In this document: positions 56,893 to 64,000 of the stretch, piece after piece
Layout: each line of letters opens with the position of its first letter
Position numbering within the stretch: position 1 is the first letter of the stretch
NCBI GenBank assembly: GCA_039105265.1
Contig: JAPFFF010000006.1
Span: 4,836,001-4,900,000, forward strand
Origin: Tritrichomonas musculus
Lineage: Eukaryota; Parabasalia; Tritrichomonadida; Tritrichomonadidae
Direction: 5' to 3'
Length of the DNA stretch: 64,000 nucleotides
Position numbers and translations under genes: made by a program
The notes under the pieces: generated by a model
What the model saw: the letters and a program-made list of their open reading frames with translations, nothing else
Databases searched by the model: none
What the model was told of the DNA's origin: nothing

Positions 56893-59800
56893 ATGTATAA
56901 AACCGTCCTTACATCTTTACACGAACCAGGAACAAGTCAAAAAGGACAAACAAAAACAAATCCTAGGCGTAAGAGATGCTATGTAAATCCATTTTCTGAA
57001 GCATTACATCATACTGTCCCAGATTATAAATCACTTGGCATTTTTTTAACAGAACCGCTTCCTCCAGAACGAAATTATTTATGGAAGCCATATACAGGTA
57101 AAATGTTTGATGTTGTCGCAGAATTAAAACGCCGTGGAATCGATTTTACAAAACCAAAACATTTATGGTACACAAATACACAATTTCCGTCATTTATCGA
57201 TATTAAGTATTTCGATGATACAACTCTTTCACCGCTTGATCCTCGAGTTTCGATTCAAATTTTACCTCAATTTAATGGAAGCACTGCAAGCGCATTTCGT
57301 TTTTATAGAGGTAGTGTTTCTTTTGAAAAAATTATTGGACTTCAATTTAACGTGAATTCAGGTCTTTTTACCGTTCAGTATGAAGATAAAGAAAGAGCTA
57401 CTTTAGCTCCTCTTTTTGTATTATTTCCTTTTGACGATCCAAACCAATTTGTTGACAGAATTGAGCGTGCTTTTCAATTACGAAGCGTTGAAGAATCATG
57501 GTTTCGCTATTGGCTTTATGTTAAAAATATTCCACGTAATGATCTCCAACCACTTACACAAAACGATCGTAATCATCTTTTATCAGTTGTTACTCATGCT
57601 CCACGCTACAAATCATTTGCTAAAGGTGGGGAGAAATACGATTTTAGTCAACAAATTTTAGATGAAGTAGATTCACAAATGAGTATAATTACAAACTCGA
57701 TAATCTTTAATATGAGAATTTTAACTAACCCTCTTCTTTATCGTGGATTAAATTTACCATTACCAAGACTTCCAGGCGCTATGCAAAATATCCCTGAACC
57801 AGAATTAAATTCATTATTAACAATTGAGGCCAAAATTAAACAAATTGCTTCACTTCATTTATTTACTAACGATTGGTTTGTCAATGCAACTCCTATTATT
57901 GTTTCATGGTGTCTTGATATAGCCAATAGTTGTTTATTTAATACAATTTGCCCACAAGCATTACCACTTGACCAATGGCAACGCCATCATAGAAATTACG
58001 AAAAATCGATGGTTAGCAAAGCCAAAGTTAAGTTTGTATCCCAAATTTCAACCGTTCTTTTTGATGTTATCCGAAATTTAAATTTGCCATACTCATTAAC
58101 TGAATTTAACAAAGCTATTTATTTAGAATCCCCATTTGGCCGATTTATTGGCCTTTGTAATCAAATCATTCAATCACACTTGGTTGATTTCATTGAAAAC
58201 TCTGTTTTTTGGTTTAAAGAGAACATTAAAGAAAGAAATCCAACAACTGTTACAATTGAAAGTTACAAAGATGTTGATAACACTTATGCTGATAATGAAC
58301 CACACGAACCCATGTTTACTGTTTATTTAGAAGTCATTGACAACAAGCTTGAATTCCAACCACCATTGAAACATTTTCTTGCTGCAATTAATGAAGAAAT
58401 CGAATATTCAATATCATCATTCGAAGATTTCCAGAAGATAGAAAATGTTGTATTGAAAGCAATGGCTTGGACACCTGTTCCAGTTTACAATCTTCCTGAT
58501 CTTGAATCGCCATTAATCGTTGAATTGAAAGAATCTCTGAAATCAATGCTAGGTTCATCAACTGAAAAATTAGATGAATATGTTACAAACTTGGAAAGCT
58601 TTGGCGATTTGTTAATTGGATCAGCAAGTGAATATGCACAAAAGTTGAAAGAAGGTGATGCAGATCTTGATAAAGTGAAACAAGTCATTGCCGAAGTTGT
58701 TAAACAACAATCAGAAATTCATTCGAACTTCCCTTTCAAAGTGAAAATTGGACTATTTCAATTAGACTTAACAATTATCAGAAAACTTCTTCATCAAAAA
58801 CTCAATGAGCGAAGACTTGCTCTACTTCAACTTCTCTTAACAGAATCATTTGATAAAATGAAAGAAATCAAGAAGAGTTACGAAGAAATGTGGACAAGAT
58901 TGCTTGAAGAACCAAAGACAATTGAAGCATTAGTATCACAAAGAGAATTTATTGAAAACCTAAAGAAAAGCCTCAAAGAAGTCAGCGTTGAATTCCAAGA
59001 TGTACTTCTTTATCTTGATACAGTTGAAGAGATGTATGTTTCAATTCCTGATGAGCAAGATAGTCTTCGATGGGAACTTTTTGGATTTGAGAAGAAAATT
59101 CTTTCAAAGGCAGACGAAGTTACCAAAAGCCTTGTGGTTTCCCAAGAAAAACTTCAGAAGGAACTTCAATGCGATAAGATGATGCTTAGTAGCCAAATAA
59201 CTTCAATTACATCAGCAATTGCAGGTGTTTTTGCATTTAATGATGTTACACAACACGTTGCAAACGTTTCTCGTGTTCGAGGAATTCAAACAAAGCTTGA
59301 CGAAGCACTTGAAAAGGCAGCTTTATATAATATGAGAGAAAAATTATGCAATATGGATCCAACAGATTATTCAAATCTACGTTCTCAACAAGATGCATTC
59401 ACACCTTACAAATTGTTCTGGGAAGCTATTTCAACATGGAAGATATGTAATGAGAAATGGAGAAAAGTTCCACTTTCTCAATTAGATGCATCTGATGTTG
59501 AATCCCAATTCGCTGGTCTTCATCAACAACTTGTTCAATGCAGCAGAATTATTACTGATAAACAGATCCTTGATATTGGTGCTGAAACCAAAAGCGAAAT
59601 GGATCATTTTAGAAAATTCTTGCCAATTTTCGGTATCATGTTAAACCCAGGTATGACAGAAAAGCATTGGCAACAAATGAACGATTTAGTTGGTCAAGAT
59701 ATCACACTTACACCAACTATGACTTTAACAAACACAATTGAAATGAATCTTCATGAACATATTACTCAAGCCGAAGAAATTTCCAATGCGGCTACTAATG

Positions 59801-62800
59801 AGCATGCAATCAAATCAGCATTAAGAAAGATCGGCGATGTTTGGAACGACCTAAATTTAACAATTGGAAACTACAAAGAAACGGAATGGCTAATTTTAAT
59901 TCAAATTGATGATATTATTGGCCAAATTGATGAGCATGTTGTTCAACTTCAAGGTATCAGTTTCAGCCAATACAAAGCACCATTTGAAGATGAAATCAAC
60001 ATGTATCAAACAGGTCTTCAAACCATTTTAACAACGATTGAAAAATGGCTCGAAAACCAATCCAAATATTTATATTTGGCGCCAATTTTCTCATCTAAAG
60101 ATATTTGTCATCAATTACCTCATGAAGGTAATAAATTCCAAAAGATTGCGCAAACGTGGGATGAAACCATGAAGAAAGCAAGAGATCTTGGTAATGCGTT
60201 TAAATTTTGTAATGACAAAGAATTATTACAAATGTTTAAGAAAATGTTAACCGATTTAGAAAGCGTTGAAAGAGCTTTGATTGAATATTTAGAAACGAAA
60301 AGAACGGCATTTCCACGCTTTTACTTTTTATCAAACGAAGAATTATTGAAAATTTTGTCACAAACAACAGAACCATCCGCAGTTCAACCATATCTTAAAA
60401 GGTGTTTTGAAAACATTGGTTCAATTACATTTAAGGGATCAGATTTTGTTACAGAGATGACATCAGTTGAAGGCGAATTAGTTCCATTTCAGCATCCGAC
60501 ACAATTAACAGGATCAGTTGAACATTGGATGCTTGGAGTTGAAGCCGAAATGCGTAATACACTTCAGAAGATTATTGAAAATTGCGTCTCTTTATATCCT
60601 TCTAAACCAAGGACAGAATGGGTTTTTGAATGGCCAGCACAAGTTTTAATTGCTGTTTTCCAAGTCATGTGGACTGCTGAAACCGAACAAGCAATTAAAA
60701 ATGGAACACTTGAAAATTATCATGCAACTGTTCATCAACAACTTCTTGATTTAGCCAAATTAACAACACTTGATTTAACATCCATTCAAAGAACAGCAGT
60801 TTCCTCATTAATTGTTATGGAAATGCATAATCGTGACATTGTCTTCAAACTTAAAGAACAAAAAGTTTCAGATATTGATCAATTTGAGTGGATATCTCAA
60901 CTTCGTCAATATTTTGCTGAAGGCAACGTTCTCATTAGAATGGTTAACGCACAATTAACTTATGGTTATGAATATTTAGGTTCAACAGCACGTCTCGTTA
61001 TTACTCCTTTAACTGATAGATGCTATTTGACACTTTTAACAGCTTTGGATATGCAAATGGGTGGTGCTCCTCAAGGTCCAGCAGGAACAGGCAAGACTGA
61101 AACGACAAAAGATTTAGCCAAAGTTGTTGCTAAACAATGCGTTGTTTTTAATTGTTCAGAAGGTCTCGATTACTTACAAATGGGAACTTTCTTTACCGGT
61201 CTTTCCTCATGCGGTGCTTGGGCATGCTTCGATGAATTCAATAGAATTGATATCGAAGTTTTATCTGTCATTGCACAACAAATCGCTACAATTCAATTCG
61301 CAGTGCAGCAACATAAACATCACTTTTCGTTCGAAGGTAGAGAAGTTCGTTTGAATCCAACTTGCGCTATTTTCATCACAATGAACCCCGGTTATGCAGG
61401 CAGAACAGAATTGCCTGATAATTTGAAAGCTTTGTTTAGACCGGTGGCAATGATGGTTCCAGATTACACGATGATTGCTGAAATCATGCTTTATTCGTTT
61501 GGTTTTGAAACCGCCAAATCATTAGCTTTGAAAATCACAAGTACATTTAGATTGTCATCTGAACAATTGTCTAATCAATCTCACTATGACTTTGGTATGA
61601 GGGCGGTTAAAACGGTTATTAACACAGCAGGTAACTTGAAACAAAGAGATCCAACAATGGAAGAACAATTAATCATTCTTCGTGCGTTGAAAGATGTTAA
61701 CGTTCCTAAATTCACAAGACAAGATCTTCCTCTTTTCAACAACATTATTAGCGATCTGTTTCCAAATGTTGTCGAAAAGACACTCGATTACACAGCAATG
61801 ATAGCAGCTCTTAAAAAGGTCTGCGATGACAATCAATGGAAAGATTCGTTGACTGCAAAATCAATTGAATTGTATGAAACAGTTTCCGTTCGTCACGGTG
61901 TTATGGTTGTTGGTCCAGCAGGCTGTGGAAAGACCACTTGTTACGTCTCTTTGATGCAAGCGTTAACACTTCTTCATAAGCAAAACGTGCCCGGTTATTA
62001 TCCTGTTTCAGCCAACGTAATCAATCCCAAGTCAATCACATTAGGACAACTTTATGGCGATTTTGATATGCACAGTCACGATTGGACAGATGGTTTGTTG
62101 TGTGATGCTGTTCGTGGTGCTTCTGCCCAACCTCCTCCAATGAACTATTGGATCGTTTTGGATGGTCCTGTTGATGCTTTGTGGATTGAGAACATGAACA
62201 CCGTTCTTGATGACAACAAGAAACTTTGTCTATCAAGTTCTGAAGTTATTCCTTTGACACCACAAATGAGAATGTTCTTTGAAGTTGAAGATTTGAAGGT
62301 TGCTTCACCTGCAACTGTTTCTCGTTGCGGAATGGTTTACATTGAGTTAAAGAAACGTGATTATGAAAGCTTGCTTTATCGTTGGCTCATTCAAGATAAC
62401 GATAACAAAGAAATTTTAGAGCCTCAACTTAATCGTGCCTTTGAAAATGTCATTGTTCCTTTACTTGACCACATTCAAGCTGAATATAAACTCTGTCTTC
62501 CATTCCATGAATATTCGTTCTTCAACAACTTCTTGCGTCTCTTAAGAGCGATGATCAAGAAAGAGAAAGATTTGAAGAACATTGATGCTGAAATCATTTT
62601 CTGTATTATTTGGTCAATAGGTGCAATGACAAACGGTCCAGATAGGCCAAAATTTGACCAACACCTTCGTGAATTGATGAATAAAGCTGGTTATCAATTC
62701 CCTGCAACAGAAACCGTTTTTGACTATTGCGTCGAAGAGAAAGAATGGGTTAAATGGTCTGACAAGTTACCTGAAAAATTGGAAGCATCAGGATCTGACA

Positions 62801-64000
62801 TGATCGTTCAAACAGTCGAAACAACAAGACATCAATACGTCATTAACAAACTCGTTATGAACGGCATATCTGTCCTTGTAAGCGGTGTCACAGGAAGTGG
62901 TAAAACAGTCACACTTCAGCAATACTTACAAAGTGACGCAACTCTTGTTCCTAACCCAATGACCTTCTCAGCACAGACAACCGCCAACGGCGTCCAAGAT
63001 CTTATTGATTCGAAATATGATCGTCGTTCACAAGGCGTTTTCGGACCACCAGTTGATCACCGTGCCATTATATTTGTCGATGATATCAACATGCCAAGGA
63101 AAGAACAATACGGAGCACAACCTCCAATAGAACTGTTAAGACAGCTTCTTTCACAAGGCGGTTGGTACGATAGGAAGAAGAGAACATTTAAGACATTTGT
63201 CGATGTCCAATTGATGTGTTCAATGAGAAATCCTGAAGGTCCAGAACAAACACCGACAGGTCGTTTTCTTCGTCATTTCCATCAGATCATCTTTCCAGAA
63301 ATATCGACTGATTCAATGCACAGGATATTCAAGACGATCTTATCGACGTTTCTTGCTGCTGTTCCTGATTTAATTGATCCTTTAATTACATCTTCTTTGG
63401 AGATTTATGAGACTGTCTGCAAGCAACTTTTGCCAACACCAGCAAGAGTTCATTACACATTCAACTTGCGTGATATTTCACAAGTTATTCGTGGTATTAC
63501 TTCTCTTCATCCTTCTCAAGCAAACGATAAAGATAACGTCCTTAGAATTTGGTATCATGAGTCTATTCGTGTTTATCATGATCGTCTCGTTAATGATGAA
63601 AATAGAGATTGGTTTATGAGACTTCTGAAGAGAACTTTGTTCAGCACATTCAATGTTCGTCATTTTCAACTTTCTGCCGTTGAACCTGTCATTTTCGCTG
63701 ATTTCGGTGTTGATGAAACTAAGTACTACCAACAAGTTACTGATCTTGATAAGTTTACTTCGATTTGTCAGAATCATCTTGATGATTATAATGCATCAAG
63801 TTCTCATCCGCTCGACTTGTGTCTCTTCTCTGAAGCTATTCAACACTTGACGAGAATTTGTCGTATAATTCGTGAACCAGGAAGAAACGGTCTTCTTCTC
63901 GGTGTCGGTGGATCAGGTCGTCAATCATTAACAAAATTAGCAGCATACATTTGTGGTGCTAATTTATTCCAACCTGAAGTTACTCGTGCTTACAGTCGTG
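56893..64000 (+). CDS. Axonemal dynein heavy chain, inner-arm type (5' part, runs off the window)
   Basis: Open without interruption from the ATG at 56893 to the window end, about 2369 residues of a protein normally near 4000. The N-terminal tail and linker occupy about residues 1-1370. Motor modules follow. AAA1 has GPAGTGKTET (1395) with CFDEFNRI as Walker B. AAA2 has GPAGCGKTTC (1674). AAA3 has GVTGSGKT (1998) with FVDDINMP. AAA4 has GVGGSGRQSL (2337). The tail is short and the sequence resembles single-headed inner-arm chains (the DNAH1/3/6/7/12 group). The AAA5-6 modules, stalk and C-terminus lie beyond the window. No intron is seen. It is divergent from the Chibby-like gene. Confidence 0.95.
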   Translation, partial: MYKTVLTSLHEPGTSQKGQTKTNPRRKRCYVNPFSEALHHTVPDYKSLGIFLTEPLPPERNYLWKPYTGKMFDVVAELKRRGIDFTKPKHLWYTNTQFPSFIDIKYFDDTTLSPLDPRVSIQILPQFNGSTASAFRFYRGSVSFEKIIGLQFNVNSGLFTVQYEDKERATLAPLFVLFPFDDPNQFVDRIERAFQLRSVEESWFRYWLYVKNIPRNDLQPLTQNDRNHLLSVVTHAPRYKSFAKGGEKYDFSQQILDEVDSQMSIITNSIIFNMRILTNPLLYRGLNLPLPRLPGAMQNIPEPELNSLLTIEAKIKQIASLHLFTNDWFVNATPIIVSWCLDIANSCLFNTICPQALPLDQWQRHHRNYEKSMVSKAKVKFVSQISTVLFDVIRNLNLPYSLTEFNKAIYLESPFGRFIGLCNQIIQSHLVDFIENSVFWFKENIKERNPTTVTIESYKDVDNTYADNEPHEPMFTVYLEVIDNKLEFQPPLKHFLAAINEEIEYSISSFEDFQKIENVVLKAMAWTPVPVYNLPDLESPLIVELKESLKSMLGSSTEKLDEYVTNLESFGDLLIGSASEYAQKLKEGDADLDKVKQVIAEVVKQQSEIHSNFPFKVKIGLFQLDLTIIRKLLHQKLNERRLALLQLLLTESFDKMKEIKKSYEEMWTRLLEEPKTIEALVSQREFIENLKKSLKEVSVEFQDVLLYLDTVEEMYVSIPDEQDSLRWELFGFEKKILSKADEVTKSLVVSQEKLQKELQCDKMMLSSQITSITSAIAGVFAFNDVTQHVANVSRVRGIQTKLDEALEKAALYNMREKLCNMDPTDYSNLRSQQDAFTPYKLFWEAISTWKICNEKWRKVPLSQLDASDVESQFAGLHQQLVQCSRIITDKQILDIGAETKSEMDHFRKFLPIFGIMLNPGMTEKHWQQMNDLVGQDITLTPTMTLTNTIEMNLHEHITQAEEISNAATNEHAIKSALRKIGDVWNDLNLTIGNYKETEWLILIQIDDIIGQIDEHVVQLQGISFSQYKAPFEDEINMYQTGLQTILTTIEKWLENQSKYLYLAPIFSSKDICHQLPHEGNKFQKIAQTWDETMKKARDLGNAFKFCNDKELLQMFKKMLTDLESVERALIEYLETKRTAFPRFYFLSNEELLKILSQTTEPSAVQPYLKRCFENIGSITFKGSDFVTEMTSVEGELVPFQHPTQLTGSVEHWMLGVEAEMRNTLQKIIENCVSLYPSKPRTEWVFEWPAQVLIAVFQVMWTAETEQAIKNGTLENYHATVHQQLLDLAKLTTLDLTSIQRTAVSSLIVMEMHNRDIVFKLKEQKVSDIDQFEWISQLRQYFAEGNVLIRMVNAQLTYGYEYLGSTARLVITPLTDRCYLTLLTALDMQMGGAPQGPAGTGKTETTKDLAKVVAKQCVVFNCSEGLDYLQMGTFFTGLSSCGAWACFDEFNRIDIEVLSVIAQQIATIQFAVQQHKHHFSFEGREVRLNPTCAIFITMNPGYAGRTELPDNLKALFRPVAMMVPDYTMIAEIMLYSFGFETAKSLALKITSTFRLSSEQLSNQSHYDFGMRAVKTVINTAGNLKQRDPTMEEQLIILRALKDVNVPKFTRQDLPLFNNIISDLFPNVVEKTLDYTAMIAALKKVCDDNQWKDSLTAKSIELYETVSVRHGVMVVGPAGCGKTTCYVSLMQALTLLHKQNVPGYYPVSANVINPKSITLGQLYGDFDMHSHDWTDGLLCDAVRGASAQPPPMNYWIVLDGPVDALWIENMNTVLDDNKKLCLSSSEVIPLTPQMRMFFEVEDLKVASPATVSRCGMVYIELKKRDYESLLYRWLIQDNDNKEILEPQLNRAFENVIVPLLDHIQAEYKLCLPFHEYSFFNNFLRLLRAMIKKEKDLKNIDAEIIFCIIWSIGAMTNGPDRPKFDQHLRELMNKAGYQFPATETVFDYCVEEKEWVKWSDKLPEKLEASGSDMIVQTVETTRHQYVINKLVMNGISVLVSGVTGSGKTVTLQQYLQSDATLVPNPMTFSAQTTANGVQDLIDSKYDRRSQGVFGPPVDHRAIIFVDDINMPRKEQYGAQPPIELLRQLLSQGGWYDRKKRTFKTFVDVQLMCSMRNPEGPEQTPTGRFLRHFHQIIFPEISTDSMHRIFKTILSTFLAAVPDLIDPLITSSLEIYETVCKQLLPTPARVHYTFNLRDISQVIRGITSLHPSQANDKDNVLRIWYHESIRVYHDRLVNDENRDWFMRLLKRTLFSTFNVRHFQLSAVEPVIFADFGVDETKYYQQVTDLDKFTSICQNHLDDYNASSSHPLDLCLFSEAIQHLTRICRIIREPGRNGLLLGVGGSGRQSLTKLAAYICGANLFQPEVTRAYSR

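Overview
The window looks like nuclear DNA of a parabasalid flagellate, probably a trichomonad such as Tritrichomonas or Trichomonas. The evidence is AT-rich, intron-free, closely packed genes, several axoneme or basal-body genes (CFAP58, a Chibby-like protein, an axonemal dynein heavy chain), and a large Polinton/Maverick, an element type abundant in trichomonads. The species is inferred, not proven.

Positions 1-41775 are a nested array of mobile elements stacked against a tRNA-Asn(GTT) gene (minus strand, 41702-41775). The 3' end of that tRNA, CCACACGGGAGGAG plus a T-run, recurs four more times (ending at 40634, 33510, 26333 and 1207). Each copy marks a junction of an element inserted in the same orientation. 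Two are nearly identical, full-length, single-ORF LINEs (C2H2 fingers, reverse transcriptase, restriction-like endonuclease; 2326 and 2344 aa) lying head to tail. A third, older and frame-broken LINE has been split by a Polinton. Two shorter, diverged elements (about 40635-41691 and 1-1193) use the same site and may be non-autonomous relatives.

The Polinton (4634-23250, 18.6 kb) has 325-bp terminal inverted repeats that are identical by eye and a 6-bp target duplication, CACCTT. It carries about 16 closely packed genes: protein-primed DNA polymerase B, integrase, double-jelly-roll major capsid protein, packaging ATPase, a fibre-like protein and several small unknowns. It looks whole and young. 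Most of its genes have a T-rich tract a short distance before the start codon.

Positions 41776-64000 are host genome: ribosomal protein L12 (uL11), CFAP58, an ankyrin/zinc-finger protein, a small membrane protein, a SAPS-like helical-repeat protein, a BET-like bromodomain/NET protein, a Rab GTPase, a cyclin with a very long Q/N-rich tail, a Chibby-like protein, and the first 2369 or so residues of an axonemal dynein heavy chain that runs off the window end.

The most notable system is the tRNA-Asn-targeted LINE array. The insertions leave the tRNA and its terminator intact, stack in tandem on regenerated target sites, apparently share their site and 3' tail with short partner elements, and here host a Polinton.
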